From the NCBI GenBank assembly GCA_017999835.1, contig JAGNLA010000002.1:62001-126000 (forward strand): a DNA stretch of 64,000 nt, in the 5' to 3' direction. This document shows positions 1-10,500 of the stretch, in pieces (the first letter of the stretch is position 1; every line of letters starts with the position of its first letter). Below the pieces are notes generated by a model. The model ran no database searches. It worked only from the letters and a program-made list of their open reading frames with translations, and had not been told where the DNA came from. This stretch comes from Caldisericia bacterium (lineage in GTDB: Bacteria > Caldisericota > Caldisericia > JAAYUI01). The translations under genes and the position numbers were made by a program.

Positions 1-2067
1 TTTCAACCGGTAGAAATAGCCAGCGTTTGGACCGATTACAGACTCCTGCCCGAGCAGGTCAGCCAGTTTTGAGGCGGCAGCTCTTGCATCCCTGGATGAA
101 ATACGCTCATCCTTGCCGACAACGTGCCAGATCAGTAGCTGGGTGTACGGCGGATACTTGGCTTCCAGCCTGTCCTCAAGCTCAAGTGAGAGCAAAACGT
201 CAAGCGTTTTGTCCTTGATGTGCTGGAACAGCGGATGGTGGCTCATATATGTCTGGATGAGCAGTCGACCGTCTTGTGGTAGTCTTGAGGCAAGGATTCC
301 AGCAAGTGCATAAGCTTTGTGAGTAGCAGAGAAAACCGGCATCGAAAGCAAACCGTCTATGCTGGCTATTGATATTAGCTTGACACTTGAAAGGTCGGCG
401 CGGTCAAGCATCATGGTGGTAGAAACCAGCACATCACCAGGTTTTCCAAACATCCTCAGGTTTTTGGCTGAGTCCTTTTCGCCACCTTCAGCATACAGGA
501 GCCGACCACCAACCAGTCTTTTTGACAGCTCAATCCTGAGCCTTTCAGTTCCACCGGCTTTAAAACGAATGAAAATTGACTGGCACGACGGACAGGTGTC
601 AGGCGCTGGACTTTTGAACCCACAAAACCTGCAAGAAACCAAGCCGGTAAGTGAGTGGTAAGTGAGTGGTACCTGACACTTCGGGCACTTGAGAACCTCG
701 CCGCATTCGTCACAGTAAACAAAATTGCTGAAACCCTTGCGGTTCAAAAGTATCACCGTTGGCCTGCCGGCTTCAATCTCTTCGTTTACAGCCTTGACCA
801 AACCTTCCGAAACCAATGGCTGGTCAACGGAACCAATCTCGTAGACCATGTTGATGACATCAGTTTTCACTGGGTATTCTTTTGGTTTTTCACCAAGAAT
901 GACATTTTCGAGAGAATGCGGATAGCCGCATAAAGCCAGCTTGCAGCAAGACCTTTGGGTTCTTATTTTTGCAAGGTTTGTCAACCTCAACTCAAAGGGC
1001 TGGTCGACATCAAACATCGGTGAATGTGGTTCGTCAACTGCAATCAGCGACAGATTCGGCAACGGCAGGAACAATGCTCCGGCAAGACCCACCACAACAG
1101 CATTAGCTCCAGTTTCAAGGATGGTCTTCAAATCCTGGCTTTCAGAGTCGTTCATGCCACCTGTGCATATTTTGCACGGGATGGATTTTGAAAGCTCGAA
1201 ATGGATTCTTTCCGCAGCAAAAACCGTTGGCGCAAGGATAACCATCGATTTCCCAATTTCGAGTGCTTCACTGCCCCATCTTATATAAAGGTTGATTCTC
1301 TGGGTTGGATTCAAGCCTTCGTGATACTCAATTTCAAATCCTGGCGGGTCAAGTTTTTGTGGAGCAATCGGCTTTGCGTCAGGAACTTTAACAATTTGTC
1401 CCAGTTTGACTAGTTTATTAATCTTTGCTGCCGACAAGCCAGTGTCTCTGGACAAACCAGCAACAGTGTCATGATTCTTTGCAATTTCTTTTATGTTGTC
1501 CAACTCATCTATGGTCACCTCGAAATGCCAGCTTTGCTTTGAGGCAGTGGATGAAATCTGGTCTTCAACCTTCACAACCCCTTTTTGCAGGAGCCCTCGA
1601 AGTGCGTAAGTAACCTTTGATTTGCCAATTTTTTTGTTTAATGCTGCCAAACTCGCATCATTGCCCATATCCAGGATGGCATCAAAGAGTGAAGATTCAG
1701 CAGGCTTCAAATCAACCAGCGTACCTGTTGGGATAAGCAGTCGTCTGACCTTCAAGGCTGGAGGTTTCCACAAATGTTTAGCCAGGTGTGTTCCAGCAGT
1801 GGCAAACGCCTGAGCATCAGCTAAAAGGGCAGTCTCCAGTCCAGCCTGGTCAAACACAGGCGTTGAAACCGATATGGAAACGATTTCTTTCAGCTCCAAG
1901 CCTTCAGGAGCCGGGTCAAAGCCAGTTACAATGCCTTCAACCAATCTCGTACCGACCGGCACGATGACGGTTTGTCCAATCTTTATCTGGTCACCAAGCA
2001 ATTGTGAAACCTTGTAGGTTAACTCCCCCATCGATGCATTGGCTGTAAGAACCTGGCATGTTTCCAT
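1..2067 (-). CDS. priA: Primosomal protein N' (PriA), helicase motifs lost; 3' end outside window
   Basis: The frame is open from an ATG at 2067 to the left edge (at least 689 residues). PriA restarts replication at abandoned forks. The N-terminal DNA-binding domain is recognisable (residues 1-100). The zinc-binding region is intact, with CDEC near residue 452, CPKC near 461, CRFC near 479 and CPSC near 492, as in the primosome-assembly module. The ATPase core is abnormal: after LNPTQ (252-256) the chain reaches SMVILAP in under 20 residues with no GxxxxGKT P-loop. DEEH reads DEPH (345-348), and the GSATPS motif reads CGYPHS (about 379). It should therefore bind DNA and partners without unwinding, as described for Deinococcus PriA. 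The identity is firm; loss of ATPase activity is inferred. Confidence 0.93.
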   Translation of the reverse strand, partial: METCQVLTANASMGELTYKVSQLLGDQIKIGQTVIVPVGTRLVEGIVTGFDPAPEGLELKEIVSISVSTPVFDQAGLETALLADAQAFATAGTHLAKHLWKPPALKVRRLLIPTGTLVDLKPAESSLFDAILDMGNDASLAALNKKIGKSKVTYALRGLLQKGVVKVEDQISSTASKQSWHFEVTIDELDNIKEIAKNHDTVAGLSRDTGLSAAKINKLVKLGQIVKVPDAKPIAPQKLDPPGFEIEYHEGLNPTQRINLYIRWGSEALEIGKSMVILAPTVFAAERIHFELSKSIPCKICTGGMNDSESQDLKTILETGANAVVVGLAGALFLPLPNLSLIAVDEPHSPMFDVDQPFELRLTNLAKIRTQRSCCKLALCGYPHSLENVILGEKPKEYPVKTDVINMVYEIGSVDQPLVSEGLVKAVNEEIEAGRPTVILLNRKGFSNFVYCDECGEVLKCPKCQVPLTYHSLTGLVSCRFCGFKSPAPDTCPSCQSIFIRFKAGGTERLRIELSKRLVGGRLLYAEGGEKDSAKNLRMFGKPGDVLVSTTMMLDRADLSSVKLISIASIDGLLSMPVFSATHKAYALAGILASRLPQDGRLLIQTYMSHHPLFQHIKDKTLDVLLSLELEDRLEAKYPPYTQLLIWHVVGKDERISSRDARAAASKLADLLGQESVIGPNAGYFYRLK

Positions 2068-2228
2068 TTCATTGATGTTATTTGCCTGGCATCTTTTTTT
2101 CAAGTTGAATTGCCTGTATCATCAGATTGATGAAAGCGACAATTCCATCCTACCAATGGTTTTTTTCACCACAAAGCTACAGGCTTGGGAGCTTTGAATG
2201 CTGGATTGTTCTTGTGTGCAAGCTCTCA

Positions 2229-2561
2229 ATGACCAGCCAGAACGAAACCTGTGACCATTCACTCACACAAGACGGCCAAACAACAAAGATAGTTTCCACC
2301 ATCAACAAATGCTCGGTTGACGGTGAGATAGCCGTTCTGGAGATTAACGATCCGATTATTGCATCTGTTCTTGTCAAACTCCCATGTGGTTCCAGCAAGT
2401 CTCCGTTCAAAAAGGATTCAAAATGTGGATTTACAGGCAGACTTGAGCTTTGGGCAAAACCAGAAATCACTCTCAATCCGACACTCAAAACAAATATCAA
2501 CGCAACGTTAATCGGCAAAGAAGATGAAAACGGTGAGTGCGAGGTTGATTTCGACTGCTAA
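2229..2561 (+). CDS. Small cysteine-containing hypothetical protein
   Basis: About 110 residues, not recognised. It begins MTSQNETCDHSL and ends GECEVDFDC. It carries six cysteines and alternating hydrophobic beta-strand patterns somewhat like the OB-like repeats of the giant exported protein at 4568-11350, which is a weak resemblance only. No ribosome binding site precedes this ATG. An in-frame ATG at 2130 would add 33 residues that look less protein-like. The opposite strand carries a 113-codon open frame that looks like a shadow. It lies between priA and the prenyl synthase gene, 69 bases before the latter's start, so it may share that transcript. Confidence 0.5.
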   Translation: MTSQNETCDHSLTQDGQTTKIVSTINKCSVDGEIAVLEINDPIIASVLVKLPCGSSKSPFKKDSKCGFTGRLELWAKPEITLNPTLKTNINATLIGKEDENGECEVDFDC

Positions 2562-2630
2562 TCATCCTTGCCAAGGATGGTTAATTTGTTTAGAATTTGC
2601 ACAAATCAAAATCACCAAGCGAAGCAGGAT

Positions 2631-3671
2631 ATGACGAAAACCAACGATCTGACAACATTATTCAAGCCTTTCGCCAAACAGGTCAACCAAGGTCTGCTTG
2701 AGCTGATTGAAAAAAGAGAGCCAGAAAAGTTATATCGTTATGTAGGGTATCAGCTTGGCATTCTCGATGAAAACCTTGAACCTGAAAAAAATCCAAAGGC
2801 CGGCAAGCGTATGCGTTCGGCCATCCCTCTGCTTTGTTCCAAGTATATTGATTGCGGCGACCATGCCCTGGACGCGGCTATGTCACTTGAACTGTTCCAC
2901 AACTTCACACTCATCGTCGACGACATCCAGGACGGTGACGTCGTAAGGCGTGGCAGGCCGACACTGTGGAAACTCATCGATGTCCCGCAAGCCCTGAATG
3001 CTGCCCTGATAATGCAGTCACTCTCATTTGAAACCATGAGGGCTGCATCGGCTCATCTTAAAAACTCCGACTCGGCAAAATGTCTTGACGACTGGAACCG
3101 ATTATTGCAAAAAATATTTGAAGGTCAGTATCTCGACCTGTTGTTTGAAAAACAGGAGCAGGTTTTCACGGCCAACTACATACTCATGGCAACGAACAAA
3201 ACAGCCACTCTGGTTGGCCAATCCTTTGCCCAGAGCTTTTTTATCCATCCAAAGGAAGAGATAAGAAAAATTGGTCAGTCACTCAAAGACATCGGCTCCT
3301 CGGCTGGCGTTGCCTTCCAAATCCAGGACGACATCCTCGGACTTTGGGGTGACCCAAAAAAGACTGGCAAACCTGTTGGCTTCGACCTCCGCAGACACAA
3401 AAAGACGTTCCCGGTCATCCACGCGCTTGAAAATGGTTCAAGATCCACAAAAAAATTCATTCTCGACGCCTATGCAAAAGACATCGCCGACGAAGAGGTT
3501 GACCGCTTGCTCTCCTGTCTGGAGACGGCCGGGTCAAAAGAATACGCTGAACAGCAGGTTCGGGCCTACACCTCAAACGCCCTCAACCAGCTGGACAGGC
3601 TGCCACTGGATTCCGAACTGAAAGAAAAACTCGTCTCTATCATCGAATACCTGTCAAAACGGGATTCATGA
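2631..3671 (+). CDS. Polyprenyl (geranylgeranyl/farnesyl-type) diphosphate synthase
   Basis: About 346 residues of the trans-isoprenyl diphosphate synthase family, which condenses isopentenyl diphosphate onto an allylic primer in the cytoplasm. The first aspartate-rich motif is DDIQD at about 97-101, followed by RRGRPTLW; the second is QDDILG near 232-237, followed by KPVGFDLRRHKKTFPV. The substrate-binding GKRMRS lies near 58-63. The start at 2631 is chosen because AGGA precedes it and homology begins there; the upstream extension is not protein-like. It overlaps ispH by 4 bases, placing prenyl precursor supply and chain elongation in one operon. The product chain length cannot be read from the sequence. 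Confidence 0.93.
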   Translation: MTKTNDLTTLFKPFAKQVNQGLLELIEKREPEKLYRYVGYQLGILDENLEPEKNPKAGKRMRSAIPLLCSKYIDCGDHALDAAMSLELFHNFTLIVDDIQDGDVVRRGRPTLWKLIDVPQALNAALIMQSLSFETMRAASAHLKNSDSAKCLDDWNRLLQKIFEGQYLDLLFEKQEQVFTANYILMATNKTATLVGQSFAQSFFIHPKEEIRKIGQSLKDIGSSAGVAFQIQDDILGLWGDPKKTGKPVGFDLRRHKKTFPVIHALENGSRSTKKFILDAYAKDIADEEVDRLLSCLETAGSKEYAEQQVRAYTSNALNQLDRLPLDSELKEKLVSIIEYLSKRDS

Positions 3672-4504
3672 AAGTCATCCTGCCGAAGTCTCCACAAGGT
3701 TTCTGCTTCGGTGTCAAACGCGCAATAGAGATGGTTCGTTCACAAACCAAGCCAGTTGCTGTATTAGGTCAGTTGGTTCACAATCCCGGTGTCATCAAAC
3801 AGCTTGAAAAAGAGCAGATATTTACAATAAACTCCCCAAATGAAGCGCCGACGAGTGCCATCATGGCAACCACAGCCCACGGAGCCACAAAACAAACCTT
3901 TCTGGCTCTCTCAAAGATACAGGTTGTCGACACTACCTGCCCATATGTTGAGAGACTGCAAAAAACCGCAATCCAGCTTGAGGAAGATGGCTGGAAGGTC
4001 ATAATCCTTGGAGACGCCAGTCATCCAGAAATAATGTCAGTGACAAGTTTTCTTAGCGATCCTACTGTTGTCGCAAACCTTCAGGAAGCAAAAAACGTAG
4101 GTTTTTTTGAAAAAATCGCTCTCGTTTCACAGACCACCCAAACCCATGAAGCATTTGAAGAGATTGCAGTAGAACTAAAAAAACATTGTTCCCAGCTAAC
4201 AGTTGCCGAGACCATCTGTTTCTCCACCAAAGAGCGACAGGAACAGGTGAAGGAACTGGCAAGAAACGCTGGCGCAGTGATAATTGTCGGTGGGAAAAAA
4301 TCGGCAAACACCAGGCGGTTGTTTGAGCTCTCACAAAAGATAAATCCAAACTCTTTTTGGATTGAATCAGCAACAGAGGTGGATAAATCATTCTCTGACC
4401 AATTAAAAACATTAGCTGACGGCCAACCCGTGGGCATTATTTCTGGCGCATCAACCCCAATCGAAGATTATGAGGAAGTAATAAAAGCCATAGATGCTCT
4501 ATAA
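3668..4504 (+). CDS. ispH: 4-hydroxy-3-methylbut-2-enyl diphosphate reductase
   Basis: 278 residues, normal for the family. IspH is the last enzyme of the MEP pathway and reduces HMBPP to IPP and DMAPP with an iron-sulfur cluster. The three cluster cysteines are visible at C13 (QGFCFGVKRAI), C91 (DTTCPYV) and C184 (ETICFSTKERQ). The substrate-binding KKSANTRRL and the C-terminal GIISGASTPIEDYEEV are also present. It starts inside the stop codon of the preceding prenyl synthase (ATGA overlap), so the two are translationally coupled, and it ends just before a bidirectional terminator. Together they indicate a MEP-dependent bacterium. Confidence 0.97.
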   Translation: MKVILPKSPQGFCFGVKRAIEMVRSQTKPVAVLGQLVHNPGVIKQLEKEQIFTINSPNEAPTSAIMATTAHGATKQTFLALSKIQVVDTTCPYVERLQKTAIQLEEDGWKVIILGDASHPEIMSVTSFLSDPTVVANLQEAKNVGFFEKIALVSQTTQTHEAFEEIAVELKKHCSQLTVAETICFSTKERQEQVKELARNAGAVIIVGGKKSANTRRLFELSQKINPNSFWIESATEVDKSFSDQLKTLADGQPVGIISGASTPIEDYEEVIKAIDAL

Positions 4505-4523
4505 CTTCTGATCCAGCAAAACA

Positions 4524-4550
4524 AAAACCCCGACTTTGAGTCGGGGTTTT
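4524..4550. terminator. Bidirectional intrinsic terminator
   Basis: A perfect 12-bp stem, AAAACCCCGACT paired with AGTCGGGGTTTT, encloses a 3-base loop. It lies between the convergent ends of ispH and the giant repeat-protein gene and has A/T tracts on both sides, so it can stop transcription from either strand. The same 12-base stem recurs at 55829-55857. Confidence 0.88.
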
Positions 4551-4567
4551 CCAATTCTATGAGTTTT

Positions 4568-7500
4568 CTAGTTTATCTTTGGTTCGTGCATATCTGTAAA
4601 AATTCTGCTTGAACCGTAGTTTGTTGGAGCGATGATAAACGGTGGTGGTGGCAAACCACTGGATTCTTCAACATAGCAGTCCTTCATGACGTTGCCTTCC
4701 TTTTTAAGATCCTTGCCTTCAAGAACTCCTACGGCTGTGACAACGTTGCCAACTTTGAAATCTGTCAGGTCAACCCATTCTGTTTTTATCTTTATTGTGT
4801 AACTTCTCAGATCTTCGCCTTCAAGTTCGATGCTTTGAGTTGCTGGATCGATAGCTTTCACCTTACCTTTTGCCATGATCATTCCTGTCACAACAGAATT
4901 GGTCAAAAGCATATTCCCTGTAATGTCGCCTTCAACAATAATATATTGGCCTTTTTTCCAGTTTCTGGTTGTCGATTTGTCAGCAAGCTGGACAGTCCAC
5001 TTGTATTCTTTTTTCAGTTCCTTGACGCTCAACTGAGGGATTGAATAGTTGGCTTCGCTGACATAGCCAATGGCGGTTGCTCTGGCTTTTTCAAGTGAAG
5101 TTGCAATCATGATTTTATCCTTGAATGACTGCATACCGCCCTTGATTCTGTACCAATCACCAATCTTGTATTTTGAACAATCGGATCCCTCAGGCAATTT
5201 GATTCTCCAAACAACATGACCTGATCTTGCCTGAATAATTCCTTTGTCTCGGCAATCAAACACATCAAGAACTTCTCCAACAAAATTCATTGGTACCAGC
5301 CCAAGCTTGTCACCAAACGGCTCAATCTTTCCAAACTGAATCTCAGAATTTGGATTCAAGATATCCAGGAATCCATTGACTTGGATTTTGTCGCCTTTTG
5401 CATACTGCTTACTGACACACTCGCTCACCGGTGTCTCAACGTTGACGGTTCTCACTCCTCCTCCGTCCTCAATGAGCACGAGCTTGCCCTGATCGCAGAA
5501 GATTTCATCTATGCTTCCAACAGAAACTTTGGGCAGAAGCGATTCAAGCACGATGGCCTGCATGAGCAAGTGGGTTCTTGATGGATCCTTTTTGCCCTTA
5601 AATGTAAGCACCATGCCTGAAACGATTTTGTCGCACGGTTCGCCGTCCTTGAAATTAATTGTCCAGAATTCGTTTCCATCAAGCACGAGGACTCTCATGC
5701 CTGTGCACCCGGCAAAATCAACCCTGGCATGTAAAACAGTGTAAGCTTCCGTGTCCGGAATCTTTTCCCATGTCGCTTCTGCAATAACGGTTTTCCTACC
5801 TATGGTGACAATTCCGGTGATTTTGAGTTGATCGCCTGATGTGAGTTGTGGGCAGGTTGACTTATCCTTGAGATAAACCCTGAACAATTTGCCCTGAGAA
5901 TCAACAATGGCGTAATCCTGTTGACAATCGTGAGCGACAAGGGAACCTGTGATGGTGATCTGTTCGGTTGGGTTGCCAATCTTCTCCATGATGGCATCTT
6001 CTAACGTCAGTTTCTGTGTAAGCACCAAATCGCCTGTAGCCTTGACCTGTTGGCCAACGGTGAAACTCTCGCAGTTGACAGATTTATCAAGTTTGACCGT
6101 CCAAAGCTGGCCAGGGATTCCGCCAGTATCATTCTCTTGAACCTTTGCCACTCTTGAGATGCAGGACAACTCTGTGATAACTCCAACAATCATTTTTTTG
6201 TCGCCTGACATGCCTGGTCTTGCGATCCTTGCACCATTGATTGTGTTGGTCATACCATTTTGCACCTGGCCTGAAATTTGAATTTTTTCACCAACTGTCA
6301 CGGTATCGCACAACCCTTTATCGGACGGATAGGCGTCAAACTTTGAGCCATCATCGATGGTTATGGTGACGCTTCCTTTGTCGCAATCCTTGCCTGTCAC
6401 CTGACCCCAGAGCATGAGATTGAGCGCCGGAGCTTGTCCCGAGGTTTTTATCGCAACAGCATCTGTGATGGTCCACCAAGTTGTTGCATCAGACCAACCG
6501 GCAACAAACACTTCGTCGTCAACCTTTATGCCATCGCCAACAGAGACGCTGACTTGCCAAAGACCGTTTTCGTAATCCTTGATGACCATTGAATGGTCGG
6601 TTTTTCTTACCACCACACCTTCGATCTCAACGGCAATCGACGGACTTTTAATGACTTCAACGCTCTTTGCCTTGAATAATCCAGACTCGAACTGACCTTT
6701 TGCTCTGACATACCTTGAAACCAAACCGGTTGGATTGGAATAACCATCTGGTAGACCAACTTCTAGTTGCCTGCCAGAGCTCTCCATGATAATGATGGTT
6801 GATGAGTTGACACTGATTATCCTTCCAACCGTTTCATAGGAGATGGCTCCACCAATTTTGGTGAGACTGTCGACTTTGAGTGTGTCCGGGGCGCTTGGCA
6901 TGTATCTGCCGTTGATCTTGGCATAATCACCAATTGCAAGCTTGTTTGCCTCAACCTCGGTCTGGTAACCCAGACGAATGAGCTTTCCTTCAGTGGTGAG
7001 CATGATCGAATATTTTTCAGCTGTCGATCTGGCAACAATTTTGCCTACTACAGCTGCTTCAAAGCAAGAGTTTTGATTGCCGACAACCTCTGTAATCTTG
7101 GCCATGCCAGGGATTGTTCCCTGAAGTCTGCCGTTTGCACTGACACATTCACCAACGGCAAAGAATCCACAAAAGCCAGTGTGGGGCAATCTTAATGATG
7201 TCATCTGGGCTTGAGTGTTTCGAGTCAGCAGATTGTCGTTACCGCATGAAACTCCAAAAACCACGCCGCCAAACGAACTCTTTGGTTCCTGCCAACCATT
7301 TGTCGCTGCCCAGTAGACATCGACAAGTTCGGCAAGACCAAACGTTGGAACGATGCCTGCCGCAAAGACCACCTGATCGACTTCCGGAAGTGTCTTGCTG
7401 TGAAGAGTCCAATTTCTTCCATAACCGTCCGCCAGTTTGAACGCACCATCAAGCTTTTCGGTTACTTTGCCCGAAACCGACCATCTTGCCGGAGCAATGG

Positions 7501-10500
7501 CCATTTTTGAAGCATATCCTTTTGATATCGTATTTGACTTTGCCTGAAGCCTGCCAGATGCTCGAACCGCCATCCCCTTTTCAAAATCAGGCGTTTCATT
7601 CATTTCAAGGAAAACCGTCCAGGTTGGACCAGAATATGTCTTGATTCTGAGCTGTTTTGTCGCTGCGGTGTAGTCCTCAACATGGCCTTCAACGGTTACA
7701 GGCTGGTTTGACGGACTCTGGCAGTCAACCCTCTGTATCATTTTTGAAAGAACGAAATCAGGTGTTTGTTTGCTAAGAATGATGCCTGACACGGCCACAC
7801 AATCACCCATTGAAAGACCGGTAAGCTGTGTCACGGCTTCCGTGTAGACCACAAAGGTGCCTCCGTTGTCAGAGGCAACGTAAATGACGCCTTTTGTGCC
7901 TTCGATGGCTGTGATGACACCTGTGAAGCTTCGTCCAAGTTCACCACCTGAGCAGTCAGAAACGTCGAGTTTTGCATTCTTGAGAATCATTGACTGGTCG
8001 TCAAACGTACCGGTGGCTATCAGGCAATCGCCGGCCCTTACTGATTTGATGACTGAGACATCGTCAGGGCTTATGCCAACGTTTTCACCTTCATAGGTGT
8101 GCATAAGCACCATGTCATCTGAAGCATCAACGCCAAAGATGACTCCTACAACAGTTTTCTTGTTCAACAACTCCGAGCTGGTTGCCACAAAATTGTCACC
8201 AAGCTCTGCTCTTGGACCAAATCCAGTATCACAAACCATTGTCTCAAGAGTGAAAACTTCGTCTTTTTTTGTATCCTTGAGTGCTTCTGGCGCAACCACC
8301 AAAAGCCTGATGTTGCCCATGGTATCTTTCATCCTGGCAACGCTCGACACCTTGTCCATACTGACAAAGGACATAGTTTCGTTCTTGGGATCGGACTTGC
8401 TGTACATGAGCGGCTCGACATAAGCGTTTTCCATGGTTGAACTGTTAAGCCTGTGACCATTGGCAACATAGACAGACCCTTTTGAAACATTGTAGGAACC
8501 AATAACCGTCACCAACGAAAGGCTTGAAAGGTCGGTTCCGGTGAATTTGTCCTGACTGGTAGATGTGACGTAAACTGCTGCATGCATCCTTTCGTAGTCC
8601 GGACAATTTATTTTGTTGATGATGGTTTTGCCTTCCGAAGCCTTCACAAACAGGCAGTCGCCAGGCTGAAGCTGGGTGCAGTCAAAACCTTCCGGCATGC
8701 TGAATTCTTTTGAGCCTGTCGGAGTAGAAACAGTAACTTTCATGTTCTGACAATCAATTGACTCAACCTTTCCTGAAACACCGGAACCGCCTGAACACTG
8801 TACAACAGCGACAATCGCTGCCTCGAACACATCGGCTTCCATATCTGACATCTTGCCTGAAGCAATGATGCAGTCGCCGATCGAAAGTTTCTTGTTGGAT
8901 TTAATGGTCAGTTTGGTGCTGTCAGTCAACTCGACCTGTGTTTCGGAAATCATGGTACCTTCAATGATCTTACCCAGAGCCGTGCAGTTAAGCTGATGAA
9001 CATATGAAGCTGTTTCACCGACAACGCACACCTCTGCGCACGCTCCCTGGGTCAGTCTCGAACATTCGACAGTATCAGGAAGAGATAGCGTCTTGTCGCC
9101 ATCTTTGGTGGCTATTGTTATTGTGTTGGCGTTGCAGTCTGTCGACTGGATGATGGCATTAAAAATCTTGCCTTCACAAACGTCCATTGGACAGTCAATG
9201 AGCGTAAACGTCTGAGCAATCAGCCATTCTTCAGACATTTCACCACAAACAGCGACACAAAGGCCTTTATAAAGCGAATCACACTGTACCGTTGAGCCAA
9301 TCTTGACTGTTAGAATCTGACTGTTTTCATGAGTTCTTATCTTTATTGTTTTGCTTTCGCAATCAACACTGACAACTGTTCCCTTGTAGGTTTTACCTGA
9401 ACATCCGGACGGACAATCTGCTTTGTTAACAATGCCAGCCAGCAGGGTTTCGCTGTCCATGACGCCAGTAACTTTTATGCACTCACCGATTGAAAGCTTG
9501 TTGCAGTCGTAATCGGACGGGAACTTCACACCAACCTTTGATGTGCTGGTGTTCAATATTGCCATTCGAGTCTGGCACATCAGGTCAATGATTCTGCCTT
9601 CAACAACTCTCGACATGCCTGGGATGATTGAAAGCTTGACCGCGTTTAGCGATTCGCCTTTAATTCTTCCCCATATTTCAACAGCAGCGCCAGCTTCAAG
9701 CTTGAGCGTAAAGTAAGTTGGTTTTGTAAGGTTATAGGTTCTGTCTCCGGCAACTGTGACCTTTGCAGCTGTTGAGTCAGTTATGAACCCCTTGAAGTAT
9801 GACGAGGCATCTTTTGGTGGCTGAGACTGGGAAATCTTTGTGGCCACCATTGAGTCGCCCTGTACCTGGGCAGTTACGCTCAGGCACGAACCAAGCTGGA
9901 AATCACAAGTGGTTCCGGTTGGAACCGTAAGGTTGTAGAAGTTGCCATCGATGTCAGCAACAGTCATTGAGCCATTCTTGCAGGATGACTGGACAAAAAC
10001 CGTATACAGACTCCCAACCTGGCATTCAACGATTGAGATTTTGCTTGCAATAATCAGTGATGGGTTTGTTGAGTCATAGTTGCCCTCAACCACAAGACAG
10101 GCACCCACGCTAAGCTTTGAACAGTCAAAGCCATTTGGAGCTTTAACTTGAACTGAAACGCCGCCTGCGCTGAAACCAAACTCACCATTGTTGCACGCTG
10201 TGACAACCTTGCCTTCAAAAACCTGCCTTGGGCAATCCGATGTTCTCAGTGAAACGACTGTATCGCCCGAGGCGCAACCTGTAACACAGGTGCCTGGAGT
10301 AAAGTTGGTTATATTTTTTCCTTTTTTAAAAGTTCTGGCTTTTCCTGCCACATCCTTGATTATCAATGTGTCTGACGAGGAAACCACGGTGCCGTTGAAC
10401 TGTTCTCCTGTGCATTGATTGCACGGAACTTTCACTATCTGGCCTGTGAAATTCTTGCCATTGACCTCTTCATAACTTACGTTGACGCATTGACCGGACT

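Noticed and set aside
2177-2518. Minus-strand 113-codon open frame opposite the small hypothetical gene
   Set aside because: Looks like a shadow frame; the plus-strand translation has better strand pattern and cysteine spacing.
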